The translations under genes and the position numbers were made by a program. Positions 18,361 to 27,745 of a stretch of 64,000 nucleotides of DNA are shown here, one piece after another. Under the pieces are notes generated by a model. That model saw nothing but the letters and a program-made list of their open reading frames with translations. It was not told where the DNA came from and did no database searches. The stretch's first letter is position 1, and each line of letters begins with the position of its first letter. The DNA is from Aquincola tertiaricarbonis (GTDB lineage: Bacteria; Pseudomonadota; Gammaproteobacteria; Burkholderiales; Burkholderiaceae_C), in assembly GCF_023573145.1 (NCBI RefSeq), contig NZ_CP097635.1, forward strand, positions 1,736,001-1,800,000. Direction: 5' to 3'.

Positions 18361-21300
18361 ATGAGCACCGATTACACCGCCGCCCAAACGCTTCACGACA
18401 GCCTGGCGACGCAGGTGTTCCGCGGCAGTGCCCCGGGGGTGGGTCAGCACCCTGTGCTGCTGAAGGTGCTGCACCCCGACGCCGCCACACCCGAGGCCGC
18501 CACCCGCCTGCGCGACGAGCATGCGCTGATGCTCGACCTGCACGGCCCGCACGTGCCGCAGCCGCTGGCGGTGCTGGACGACGGCACCTCGCCCGTGCAG
18601 GTGCTGCAGGACGTGGACGGCCGCCCGCTGTCCGAGCTGATCGGCAACAACCAGCCGTGCCCGTTGGCGCAGGGCCTGGCCGCGGCGCTGGAGGATCTGC
18701 ACCGCCAGAAGGTGATCCATGGCGGTCTGCACCCCGGCCATGTGCTGGTGGGTGAGGCCGGGCAGGTGTGGCTGCTCGACTTCTCACGCGCGGTGCGGCT
18801 GCAGCGCGACTACCCGGACGACGGGGCCGCGGACCTGCCGGCCTGGCTGCTGCCGTATGTCTCGCCCGAGCAGACCGGCCGCATGAACCGCACGGTGGAC
18901 AGCCGCAGCGACCTCTACGGCCTGGGCGTCATGCTGTACCAGCTGCTCACCGGTCGGCTGCCCTTCCAGGCCGGTGATGCGCTGGAATGGGTGCACTGCC
19001 ACCTGGCGCGCGAGCCCCGCTCGCCCGACGCCGTGGTGCCCGGCGTGCCGCATGCGCTGGCCCAGCTGGTGATGAAGCTGCTGGCCAAGCTGCCCGAGCG
19101 CCGTTACCAGACCGCCGCCGGCCTGCGCGCCGACCTGGCGCTGTGCCGCCAGGCCTGGGAGCAGGGCCGCGCCGCCGACCCGCTGCCGCTGGGCCTGGCC
19201 GATGTGTCCGACCGCTTCGAGCTCCCCGAGGTGCTGGTGGGCCGCGAGTACGAGCGCACCGCGCTGCTGGCCGCCTTCCACCGCGCGGCCGCAGGCGGCG
19301 TGCGTGAGGTGGTGCTGGTCACCGGCGAGGCGGGCGCGGGCAAGAGCTCGCTGGTGGCCGAGCTGCGCTCGGCCGTGGCACTGGAAGGCGGCACCTTCTG
19401 CGTGGCCAAGGGCAACCCCTATGGCCACGGCGTGCCGCATGGCGCCTTCGGCATGGCGCTGGGGCCGCTGGTGCAGCGCATGCTGGCCGGCAGCGCCGCC
19501 GAGCTGGCCCAGTGGCGGCAGCGCCTGGAGCAGGCGCTGGGCACCGATGCGGCCGCCGTGGCCGAGGTGGTGCCCGCGCTGCGCTGGGTGATGGGCGTGG
19601 TGCCCGAGCCGCCCGAGTTGCCCGCCGACCAGGCCGCCCGCCGGCTGCAGGCGGCGCTGCAGCGCTTCGTTGGCGTGCTGGCCGGGCCCGACCGGCCGCT
19701 GGTGCTGTTCTTCGACGACCTGCACTGGCTGGACGCCGGCAGCCTGAGCCTGCTGGCGGCGCTGTGCGACGCGCCGCAGGCGCGCCACCTGCTGGCGGTG
19801 GGCGCCAGCCGGCAGATCGGGCCCCACGGCGCGGCTTCGGCGGCGATGGTGGAGGCTGCCTTCGCCCGCCGCGGCGTGCCCGTGACGGTGCTGCCGCTGC
19901 GCTCGCTCGACCGCAGCGGCGTGGTGCGCATCGTCTCGGAGGCGCTACACCGGCATGACGAGGCGAGCCAGGCACTGGGTACGCTGGTGTACGAACGCAC
20001 CGCCGGCAACCCGCAGTTCGTCGGCCAGTTCCTCACCGCGCTGCACCAGGACGGGCTGCTGCAGTTCGATGCCGATGCCGGCCACTGGCATGGCGACCTG
20101 GAGCGCATCGCGCAGCGCGGTTTCACCGACAACGTCGTGGGCCTGATGCTGGCACGGCTGCGGCGCCTGCCCGTGGCCACCCGCCAGGTGCTGGCGCTGG
20201 CCGCGCTGCTGGGCAGCCCTTTCCGGCTGGCGGTGCTGGCCCGCGTGGCCGGCCTGCCCGAACCGGAGGCCGAGGCCGCGCTGTGGCCGGCGCTGCAGGC
20301 TGGCTTGGTGGCCCGCGGCACGCCCTACTGGCGCTTCCTGCACGACCGCGCGCAGGAAGCCGCGCATGAGCTGACCCCGGCCGAGGCGCGGCCCGCCCTG
20401 CATGTGCGCATCGCGCGCTCCCTGCGCGCCGATGCCGCGGCCCAGGGCCTGGTGGAAGGCGACGACCGGCTCTACGCCATCGTGGCGCAGTTCAACCACG
20501 GCCTGTCCGCCATCACCGACGAGGCCGAGCGCTTGTCGGTGGCCTCGCTCAACCTGCAGGCCGGTGCCCGCGCCTATGCCGCCACCGCCTACGTGGCGGC
20601 CATCGCCTACCTGCGGGCCGGCATCGCGCTGCTGCCTGAAGACCCCTGGCCCAGCCAGCCGGCCCTGGCCAGCGCGCTGCTGCGCCTGCTGGCGCGTTGC
20701 GAGGCCCAGCGCCAGGAGTTCGACGAAGCCGAGCACCTGGCCCGGCGGGTGCTGGCGCAGCCACGGCCGCAGGCCGAGCGGCTGGACGCCCACCAGGTGC
20801 TCATCGAGGTGTGCGTGGCCCGTGGCCACTACCAGGAGGCCGAGCAGGTGGCCATTGCCAGCCTGGCCGAGCTCGGCCTGCCGCTGCCGGTGCAGCCGGA
20901 CCCGGCGATGGTGCGCCAGGCCTGGGTGGGCCTGCAGGCGCGGCTGTCCGGCCGGCCCATCGCCAGCCTGGCCGAGCTGCCGCAGATGATGCAGCCCGAC
21001 GCGCTGCTGCTGCTGCGCGGCATCGACGGCGCACTGCGGCTGCTGGTCTTCCTCGACAAGCGGCTGCTGGCGTTGCTGCTGGTGCGCCTGGTGCACCTGA
21101 TGCTGGACCACGGCCAGGCCCGGGCCTGCGCCCCGGGGCTGGCCTACTTCGGCTGGGTGCTGGCCGGCCACCTGGGCGAGCCCGCCGCTGGCGAAGCCTT
21201 CGGCCAGCTGTCCCAGTCCATCGCCGATGCCGCCCATGGCGGCAGCGATGCCGGCCGCATTGCCTTCTGGCGCGGGCTCACCGCCATGTGGTGCCGGCCC

Positions 21301-23967
21301 TGGCCGGAGGTGGTGCGCCGCCTGCAGCACGCGCTGGACTGCGCACGCGCCGAGGGTGATCTGGCCACGGCCTGCTTCGCCTGCGGCCACCTGGTCACCA
21401 CGCTGCTGTTCGCCGGCCGGCCGGTGGAAGAGGTGGTGGCCCGGGCCGAGGAACTGCTGCCGCTGGTGCAGCGCGCCCGCTTCCCCGACCTGGCCGAAGA
21501 CTTGGTGACCATGCGCGATGCCGCCTGCCGGCTGCGCGGCGACCCGATCCCGGCCAGCCTGCCGCTGCTGCCGCCCGATCCGGCCTCGCAGCAGGCCCAC
21601 AGCTTTTCGATGCGCACCGCCTTCGCCGCGCTGCGCCAGCTGATGGTGGACTGCGTGATGGGCGACATGGCCGAGGCCCGCCTTCAGTCGCTGCGGGCCG
21701 AGCCCTCACGCGCCGCCATGCAGGGCACGCTGCTGGAACACCTGCACGTGGTGTACGGCGCGCTGGCCGCGGCTGGCGACCAGGACTTGGCCGGTCCGGC
21801 CGAGCGCGCGGTGCTGGACGCTGCCATCCGGCAGGTGGACGGCTGGGCGCTGCACAACCCCGATTCCTTCGGCGCCTGGCGCAGCCTGCTGGTGGGTGAG
21901 CGCCAGCGCGTGGGGGGCGCCGGCCTGCAGGCGCTGGCCAGCTTCGAGACCGCCGCCGGCGAGGCCGCCGCGCTGGGCCTGCTGAACGTGCAGGCGCTGG
22001 CGCATGAGCGTGCCGCCCGAGTGGCCGGCCTGCTCAACCTGCCCACCGCGGCCGCCGCCTTCCGGCAGGAAGCGATGAACGCTTTCGAGCGCTGGGGCGT
22101 GTGGGCCAAGCTGCGGCGCATGGACGAGGCGGTGATCGACCGCGTGAGCCGGGCACAGGCCGTCTCGCCGGCACCGTCGCCGCGCAACGGGGCGCCGGCC
22201 GAGCCGGAGGCGCGCCCGCTGCCGCTGGACACGCTGGCCCTGGTCAAGGCCACGCAGGCGCTGTCCAGCCGCATCACCCGCGACGAACTGCTGGGCACGC
22301 TGATGCGCCTGGTGATCGAGCAGGCCGGTGCCCAGTCGGGCGCGCTGCTGCTGGTGGATGCGCGCGAGCGGCAGTCGCCGCTGCTGCTGGCCGCCACCGC
22401 CCAGGTGCGGCTGCACGACATCGAGGTGCAGCTCAAGCCCGACGACACCGCCCGCCAGCGCCTGCCGCACCGGCTGCTGGCCTTCGTGCAGCGCAGCCGC
22501 GAGACGGTGCTGCTGGGCGACACCCATGCGCCGCATACCTTCGAGCGTGATGCCTACCTGCTGGCGCATCAACCCGCCTCGGCGCTGTGCCTGCCCATCC
22601 AGCACCGCGCCACGCTGACCGGCGTGCTGTACCTCGAGCACCGCAGCGTGCCGCGCCTGTTCACGCGTGAGCGGCTGGGCGTGCTCAACCAGCTGGCGGT
22701 GCAGGCTGCCATCTCGCTGGAAAACGCCTGGGTGGTCGAGCAGTTGCGCGGCCTCAATGCCGAGCTGGAGCAGCGCGTGGCCCAGCGCACCGCCGCGCTG
22801 CAGACGGCCATGGAGGCGGCCGATGCCGCCAACCGCGCCAAGACCGCCTTCCTGGCCAACATGAGCCATGAGATCCGCACGCCGATGAACGCCGTGCTGG
22901 GCATGTCCTACCTGGCCTTGCACAGCGGCCTCAACGACCGCCAGCGCAACTACGTGCAGAAGATCCAGACCTCGGCCACGCTGCTGCTGTCACTGGTGGA
23001 CGACATTCTCGACTTTTCCAAGGTGGAGGCCGGGCGCGTGGAAATCGAACAGACCGTGTTTGCGCTGGCCGATGTGGTGGGCCATGCCCAGGACATCGTC
23101 GGCGTGCGTGCCGCGCAGAAGGGCCTGAGCCTGCGCTTCCCGATCAACGGCCCGGTGCCGCCGCACCTGGTGGGCGACCCGCTGCGGCTGGGGCAGGTGC
23201 TCATCAACCTGTGCAACAACGCCGTCAAGTTCACCGAGCGCGGCGAGGTGGTGTGCAGCATCGAGGCACCCCAGCCCGCCGAAGGCGGTGCGGTGCTGCT
23301 GCGCTTCGTGGTGCGCGACACCGGCATCGGCATGACCCCCGACCAGCTGGCGCTGCTGTTCAAGCCCTTCAGCCAGGCCGATGGCTCCACCTCGCGCCGC
23401 TACGGCGGCACGGGGTTGGGCCTGGCCATCTCGCAGCGGCTGGTGCAGCTGATGGGCGGGCAGATCGGGGTGACGAGCGCGCCGGGAGAGGGCAGCTGCT
23501 TCCAGTTCATGCTGCGCCTGGGCGTGGCGCAGCAGGTGCCCCCCGCGCCCGAGCCCGCGCCACCGGCCGACCCGCCCGCGCTGACCGGGCTGCGCGTGCT
23601 GCTGGTGGAAGACAACGAGATCAACCAGGAGCTGGCGCTGGAGCTGCTGCGCAATGCCGGCATCGTGCCCACGGTGGCGGTGAACGGGCAGGACGCGCTG
23701 CGCTGCCTGGCCGAGCAGACCTTCGACGGCGTGCTGATGGACTGCCAGATGCCGGTGATGGACGGCTTCGAGGCGACGCGTGCGCTGCGGGCGCAGCCGC
23801 GCTGGCGCGACCTGCCGGTGATCGCGATGACCGCCAGCGCCCGTGCGATCGACCGTGCCGAGGCACTGGCCGCCGGCATGGACGATCACATCGCCAAGCC
23901 GATCGACGTGGACATGCTCTACCGCACCATCGGCCGCTGGATGCGGCCTGGCCGGGTAGAGCCCTGA
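18361..23967 (+). CDS. Giant kinase-like / AAA ATPase / GAF / hybrid histidine kinase
   Basis: 1868 residues from ATG 18361. Domains in order: a protein-kinase-like domain (1-280), an AAA ATPase with P-loop [11 protein letters not shown] near residue 325, a long helical tetratricopeptide-like region (about 600-1270), GAF (about 1295-1455), a coiled coil, a histidine kinase with H1503 in [10 protein letters not shown]-box N1619-N1620, an ATP lid [16 protein letters not shown], and a receiver with phosphoacceptor D1794 and VLLVEDN. The kinase-like domain keeps K35 and D140 but has H120-G-G instead of HRD and H127 for the loop asparagine, so phosphotransfer by it is doubtful. No cognate output gene is adjacent. 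It has its own AT-richer upstream region. Confidence 0.92.
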   Translation: MSTDYTAAQTLHDSLATQVFRGSAPGVGQHPVLLKVLHPDAATPEAATRLRDEHALMLDLHGPHVPQPLAVLDDGTSPVQVLQDVDGRPLSELIGNNQPCPLAQGLAAALEDLHRQKVIHGGLHPGHVLVGEAGQVWLLDFSRAVRLQRDYPDDGAADLPAWLLPYVSPEQTGRMNRTVDSRSDLYGLGVMLYQLLTGRLPFQAGDALEWVHCHLAREPRSPDAVVPGVPHALAQLVMKLLAKLPERRYQTAAGLRADLALCRQAWEQGRAADPLPLGLADVSDRFELPEVLVGREYERTALLAAFHRAAAGGVREVVLVTGEAGAGKSSLVAELRSAVALEGGTFCVAKGNPYGHGVPHGAFGMALGPLVQRMLAGSAAELAQWRQRLEQALGTDAAAVAEVVPALRWVMGVVPEPPELPADQAARRLQAALQRFVGVLAGPDRPLVLFFDDLHWLDAGSLSLLAALCDAPQARHLLAVGASRQIGPHGAASAAMVEAAFARRGVPVTVLPLRSLDRSGVVRIVSEALHRHDEASQALGTLVYERTAGNPQFVGQFLTALHQDGLLQFDADAGHWHGDLERIAQRGFTDNVVGLMLARLRRLPVATRQVLALAALLGSPFRLAVLARVAGLPEPEAEAALWPALQAGLVARGTPYWRFLHDRAQEAAHELTPAEARPALHVRIARSLRADAAAQGLVEGDDRLYAIVAQFNHGLSAITDEAERLSVASLNLQAGARAYAATAYVAAIAYLRAGIALLPEDPWPSQPALASALLRLLARCEAQRQEFDEAEHLARRVLAQPRPQAERLDAHQVLIEVCVARGHYQEAEQVAIASLAELGLPLPVQPDPAMVRQAWVGLQARLSGRPIASLAELPQMMQPDALLLLRGIDGALRLLVFLDKRLLALLLVRLVHLMLDHGQARACAPGLAYFGWVLAGHLGEPAAGEAFGQLSQSIADAAHGGSDAGRIAFWRGLTAMWCRPWPEVVRRLQHALDCARAEGDLATACFACGHLVTTLLFAGRPVEEVVARAEELLPLVQRARFPDLAEDLVTMRDAACRLRGDPIPASLPLLPPDPASQQAHSFSMRTAFAALRQLMVDCVMGDMAEARLQSLRAEPSRAAMQGTLLEHLHVVYGALAAAGDQDLAGPAERAVLDAAIRQVDGWALHNPDSFGAWRSLLVGERQRVGGAGLQALASFETAAGEAAALGLLNVQALAHERAARVAGLLNLPTAAAAFRQEAMNAFERWGVWAKLRRMDEAVIDRVSRAQAVSPAPSPRNGAPAEPEARPLPLDTLALVKATQALSSRITRDELLGTLMRLVIEQAGAQSGALLLVDARERQSPLLLAATAQVRLHDIEVQLKPDDTARQRLPHRLLAFVQRSRETVLLGDTHAPHTFERDAYLLAHQPASALCLPIQHRATLTGVLYLEHRSVPRLFTRERLGVLNQLAVQAAISLENAWVVEQLRGLNAELEQRVAQRTAALQTAMEAADAANRAKTAFLANMSHEIRTPMNAVLGMSYLALHSGLNDRQRNYVQKIQTSATLLLSLVDDILDFSKVEAGRVEIEQTVFALADVVGHAQDIVGVRAAQKGLSLRFPINGPVPPHLVGDPLRLGQVLINLCNNAVKFTERGEVVCSIEAPQPAEGGAVLLRFVVRDTGIGMTPDQLALLFKPFSQADGSTSRRYGGTGLGLAISQRLVQLMGGQIGVTSAPGEGSCFQFMLRLGVAQQVPPAPEPAPPADPPALTGLRVLLVEDNEINQELALELLRNAGIVPTVAVNGQDALRCLAEQTFDGVLMDCQMPVMDGFEATRALRAQPRWRDLPVIAMTASARAIDRAEALAAGMDDHIAKPIDVDMLYRTIGRWMRPGRVEP

Positions 23968-23968
23968 G

Positions 23969-24913
23969 TTAACGCGGGCGCGGGCCGCCCGGCTTGCCGC
24001 CGCCGGGGCGGCCACCGCCCGGGCGACCACCAGGCCGACCGCCACCGGGCCGGCCGCCGCCACCTTCGGGGCGGCTGGGGCCGGGGCCCCGGTCAGGTCG
24101 CCCACCCGGGCCACGCTCCTGGCGGCCCGAGCCAAACTCGGCGCGGCCACCGCGCTCACCGCCCCGATCGCCTCCGCGGCCGCCGAAGCCTTCGCGGCGC
24201 GGCGGCTGGGCCGCGCGTTCGGCGGCTTCCTTGCGGGCCACTTCCAGCAGGCTGTCCAGCGACTCGGGCGCGATGCCCTTGAGCGCGCAGAAGTTGGCCG
24301 GCGTCAGCGTGGTGTGCTCGAAGGCCCACAGCAGGTCGGCACGGTCGCGGCGGCCTTGCTCTTCCTGCTCGCGCCGGGTCTGCTGGTTGGCGCGGCGGCG
24401 GGCCAGCTCTTCGTTGGCGGCATTGCGGTGTTCTTCGCTCAGCTCACCGGCCGGCTGGCCGTCGAGGTCGAAGCGCTCCTTCGATTTGCTCAGCGCAATC
24501 AGGTACGAGGTGCTGCCCGTGTGCCGGTGCAAAAAGATCGACAGCGCGCGCTTGCTGAAGACGCCGGGCGCGCGTTGCTGAATGTCGGCCTGGATGCGCA
24601 GCTTCAGCGGCTTGGGCTGGCGGCCGAACAGCGCCGGAAAGCGCTTGGACAGCTCGGCCGCGCATTGCGCCGGCGACAGCTCGGCCGCGCGGCCACCGGC
24701 CTTGGCCGGGGCGCCTTCAGCCGGTGCCTCAGGCTCGGCGGGTGCTTCCCCTTCGGCGGGCGCAGCGGACTCGGCCGCTGCGGAGGCTTCTTGCGCGCCT
24801 GCGGCGGCCGTTGCCTCGGCCTCCGCTGGCGCAGCGGCGTCCGTCACGGCGGGGGTCGGTGCTTCGCCTTCGGCAGGCGGCACGGGGATGTGTTCAGGAG
24901 CTTGAGAGGTCAT
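23969..24913 (-). CDS. ProQ/FinO-family RNA chaperone with long disordered tails
   Basis: 314 residues. Residues about 85-200 are the FinO/ProQ RNA-binding core (AELSKRFPALFGRQPKPLKL; FSKRALSIFLHRHTGS). The first 80 residues are Ala/Glu/Pro-rich. The last 80 are Gly/Arg/Pro-rich with RGG-like repeats (GGRGGDRGGERGG), which in other proteins add nonspecific RNA binding. The likely role is small-RNA and mRNA 3' end binding. It ends one base from the kinase gene on the other strand (convergent). Downstream of its start, ilvA reads in the same direction. Confidence 0.9.
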   Translation of the reverse strand: MTSQAPEHIPVPPAEGEAPTPAVTDAAAPAEAEATAAAGAQEASAAAESAAPAEGEAPAEPEAPAEGAPAKAGGRAAELSPAQCAAELSKRFPALFGRQPKPLKLRIQADIQQRAPGVFSKRALSIFLHRHTGSTSYLIALSKSKERFDLDGQPAGELSEEHRNAANEELARRRANQQTRREQEEQGRRDRADLLWAFEHTTLTPANFCALKGIAPESLDSLLEVARKEAAERAAQPPRREGFGGRGGDRGGERGGRAEFGSGRQERGPGGRPDRGPGPSRPEGGGGRPGGGRPGGRPGGGRPGGGKPGGPRPR

Positions 24914-24972
24914 CGGCAGGGGCGTCGGTCAGATCGGCGCGAGGGCGAGATTGTGCCTGCCGCCGGCCGACC

Positions 24973-26196
24973 TCACCGCACACGGTCGATCTCGAAGCCG
25001 CGCTGGGTCATCGTCGACAGGATGGTCTCCACATGCGCATCGCCGCGGGTCTGCACCACCACCTCGATCTGGGCGCGTTCCACCGGCAGTGAACTGAAGG
25101 CGCGGTTGTGCTGCACCTCCTCGATGTTGGCGCCCAGCTCGCTCAGCATCTGGGCCACGGTGGCCAGCGTGCCGGGCACGTCGCGCACGTTGATGCGCAG
25201 CCGCACCAGCCGGCCCGACTTGACCATGCCGCGGTGGATGATTTCGGCCAGCAGCAGCGGCTCGATGTTGCCGCCCGACAGCACCAGGCCCACCTTGCGG
25301 CCGACGAAGTGCTCGCGGTGCGCCAGCAGCGCGGCCAGGCCCACGGCGCCGGCGCCTTCCACCACCGTCTTTTCGATTTCCAGCAGCATCAGGATGGCCT
25401 GCTCGATGGTGTCTTCGCCCACCAGCACCACGTCGTCCACCAGCTGGTGGATCAGCGGCACCGTCAGCGTCCCCGGCGAGCTGACGCCGATGCCGTCGGC
25501 AATGGTGGTCTGCGCGAAGCTGCGCTGCTCGCCCTTCTTGGCATTGAACACGGCCGGGAAGCGCTCGGTCTGCACACCCACGATGCGGATGTGCGGCCGC
25601 ACCGCCCGTGCCGCCACGGCGATGCCGCCGATGAGCCCGCCGCCGCCGATGGAGACCACCAGCGTGTCGATGTCGGGCTGCTGCTGCAGCATCTCCAGCC
25701 CCAGCGTGCCCTGGCCGGCCGCGATCGCCAGGTCGTCATACGGGTGCACCACCGTCAGCCCACGCTCGCGGGCCAGCTGCAGGCCATGGGCGCGGGCCTG
25801 GTCGAAGGTGTCGCCCTCCAGCACGACGTTGGCCCCGAAGCGGCGGGTGTTGTCCACCTTCACCGCCGGGGCGAAGCGCGGCATCACGATGGTGGCGGGC
25901 AGGCCCAGCCGCTGCGCGTGGTAGGCCACGCCCTGGGCATGGTTGCCGGCGCTCACGGCCAGCACGCCGCGGGCCTTTTCGTCGTCGCTCAGCTGGGCCA
26001 GCTTGTTCAGCGCGCCGCGTTCCTTGAAGGAGGCGGTGAACTGCAGGTTCTCGAACTTCAGGTACACGTCGCAGCCGGTGATGGCCGACAGCGTGCGTGA
26101 AGGAACGCAGGGCGTTTCCAGCACATGGCCGCGCAGCCGGTCGGCCGCGGCCAGGATGTCCTGAACGGTGATCGAAGGGGGGGCGATGGGCTGCAT
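24973..26196 (-). CDS. ilvA: Threonine ammonia-lyase (threonine dehydratase) with ACT domain
   Basis: 407 residues. The PLP lysine is K58 in FTASFKERGALNKL, and the phosphate-binding glycine loop is SIGGGGLIGG near residue 185. A single ACT domain follows from about residue 330 to the end. The size and single ACT domain match the shorter biosynthetic/catabolic type rather than the 500-residue E. coli IlvA. It deaminates threonine to 2-oxobutanoate for isoleucine synthesis. A response regulator gene lies 42 bases upstream on the same strand. Confidence 0.92.
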   Translation of the reverse strand: MQPIAPPSITVQDILAAADRLRGHVLETPCVPSRTLSAITGCDVYLKFENLQFTASFKERGALNKLAQLSDDEKARGVLAVSAGNHAQGVAYHAQRLGLPATIVMPRFAPAVKVDNTRRFGANVVLEGDTFDQARAHGLQLARERGLTVVHPYDDLAIAAGQGTLGLEMLQQQPDIDTLVVSIGGGGLIGGIAVAARAVRPHIRIVGVQTERFPAVFNAKKGEQRSFAQTTIADGIGVSSPGTLTVPLIHQLVDDVVLVGEDTIEQAILMLLEIEKTVVEGAGAVGLAALLAHREHFVGRKVGLVLSGGNIEPLLLAEIIHRGMVKSGRLVRLRINVRDVPGTLATVAQMLSELGANIEEVQHNRAFSSLPVERAQIEVVVQTRGDAHVETILSTMTQRGFEIDRVR

Positions 26197-26238
26197 GCCG
26201 ACATGATCGCAGGCTTGCGGGCCCTCCGGCTTATCAAC

Positions 26239-26658
26239 TCAAAAGGCGAAGGGCGAGTCCTCGAAGCGCTCGCGCCATTCCTGGCGCAGCAGGCTGAACA
26301 GCTGGTCGGGGTCGATGGGCTTGCTCAGCTTGTGGTCGAAGGCCTGCGCATCGGCCGGGTAGGCCGATGACAGGCCGGTGATGCCGATGATCACCCGCCG
26401 CATCGCATGCTCGTTGACCCGCAGGTGCTGCGCCACCGCCACGCCGTGCACCACCGGCAGGTGCAGGTCCAGCAGCACGATGTGCGGGTCGAACTGCGCC
26501 GCCACCGCCAGGCCCTCGGCGCCATTGGGGGCGGTGCGCACCTCGTAGCCCTCCAGCTGCAGCAACGCCTCCAGGGCCTGGGCGCCATCCAGGTCGTCCT
26601 CCACGATCAGGATGCGGGCACGCGGAGCGGGGTCTTGGTGGGTGGGGGACAAGGGCAT
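26239..26658 (-). CDS. Single-domain response regulator
   Basis: 139 residues from ATG 26658; a longer frame upstream is Pro/Arg-rich and unlikely. It is a stand-alone receiver with E20-D21-D22, phosphoacceptor D64 in VLLDLHLPVVHG, T95 and K114 in KLSKPID. A short Pro-rich leader precedes the domain. It lacks an output domain, so it probably relays phosphate or binds a partner. Candidates for its kinase are the large hybrid kinases encoded on either side (18.4-24 kb and 27.7-30.6 kb). Confidence 0.85.
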   Translation of the reverse strand: MPLSPTHQDPAPRARILIVEDDLDGAQALEALLQLEGYEVRTAPNGAEGLAVAAQFDPHIVLLDLHLPVVHGVAVAQHLRVNEHAMRRVIIGITGLSSAYPADAQAFDHKLSKPIDPDQLFSLLRQEWRERFEDSPFAF

Positions 26659-26804
26659 GAAGACAAACAGCTGGGGTACTGCAGGGTGGCAAGACCGGGC
26701 AAGCGCGGTGCCTGCGGTGTGAAGCCCGCGTAAAGCGGGGGGGTGGGAAGCATTGTCTCCGCCCGGCGCCTGCAAGCGGCGGTGAGCCTGGCGGAATACC
26801 TCAA

Positions 26805-27623
26805 GTGAAGGTGGCCGGCGCCAAAAACGGCTCGCTGCTGGCCGCCTTCGACGCGGCCGGGCTGCCCTATGCACAGGCCGCGCGCGAGCTGGTGGAGCTG
26901 AAGTCCCAGGACCGGGCCAATGAGGCGCTGGACAAGCTCAATGGTCCGGCGACCACGACCTTCCAGAAGGCGGATGACCTGCTGAGCGATCTGGTCGACT
27001 TCAACGTGCAGTTGGGTGAGCGGGCGAATGCGGAGGGCGTTGCCGTTGCCACTTCGCAGATTGCGCAGGGCAACCAGGACCTGGCTTCGCGCACCGAGTC
27101 GCAAGCCTCGGCGATCGAGGAGACGGCATCGTCGATGCAGCAGCTGGCGCCAGCGCCCGACGGCGCCGCGCAGGCCAACGGCCTGGCGCTGAACGCGGCC
27201 GTCGAGGCGGCGCGGGCCGGTGAACAGGGCCGCGGCTTTGCGGTGGTGGCCGGCGAAGTGCGCACGCTGGCGCGGCGCAGCGCCGAGGCAGCCAAGGAGA
27301 TCAAGACGCTGATCTCGGCCAGCGTGGAGCGGGTGGAGCAGGGCACCCAGCAGGTGGACGAGGCCGGTGCGACGATGCGCAGCGTGGTCGACGCCATCGG
27401 GCGGGTATCGCAGATCATCGCCGAGTCGAGCCGCGCCAGCGCCGAGCAGACCGCCGGCGTCTCGCAGGTGGGCGAAGCGATGTCGCAGATGGACGCGGCC
27501 GTGCAGCAGAACGCCGCGCTGGTGGAGGAGGGCGCGGCCGCGGCCAAGAGCCTGCGCGGCCAGGCCCAACGCCTGTTCGACACCGTGGCGGTGTTTCGCC
27601 TGCCGGCGCACACGCACGGCTAG
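26805..27623 (+). CDS. Shortened methyl-accepting chemotaxis protein (soluble remnant)
   Basis: 272 residues from GTG 26805. The chemoreceptor hairpin tip is intact ([20 protein letters not shown]), as is the C-terminal helix of methylation and CheA/CheW-contact repeats. There is no transmembrane segment and no HAMP domain. Between [12 protein letters not shown] and [12 protein letters not shown] about 60 residues of the descending helix normally present in this receptor class are missing. The N terminus resembles a piece of a four-helix-bundle ligand domain. The frame is open throughout. It is either a decayed receptor gene or a cytoplasmic mini-receptor with unbalanced helices. The upstream 146 bases show no remaining receptor coding sequence. 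Confidence 0.7.
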   Translation: MKVAGAKNGSLLAAFDAAGLPYAQAARELVELKSQDRANEALDKLNGPATTTFQKADDLLSDLVDFNVQLGERANAEGVAVATSQIAQGNQDLASRTESQASAIEETASSMQQLAPAPDGAAQANGLALNAAVEAARAGEQGRGFAVVAGEVRTLARRSAEAAKEIKTLISASVERVEQGTQQVDEAGATMRSVVDAIGRVSQIIAESSRASAEQTAGVSQVGEAMSQMDAAVQQNAALVEEGAAAAKSLRGQAQRLFDTVAVFRLPAHTHG

Positions 27624-27745
27624 CGCCCGCGTCTTGACATAGGTCGACTTCCTGGCGGCCCTGGCGCGGGACAATCCGCCGGGCCGGACCGGCGCCCAGG
27701 GCGTGCGGGAACGGCGCGTGCACCCGTCGTTGGGGAGAGTGGCCG

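Noticed and set aside
19945..21600. A 551-codon antisense frame inside the giant hybrid kinase gene
   Set aside because: Gly/His/Gln-rich translation, no motif, and it lies fully inside a gene with clear domains.
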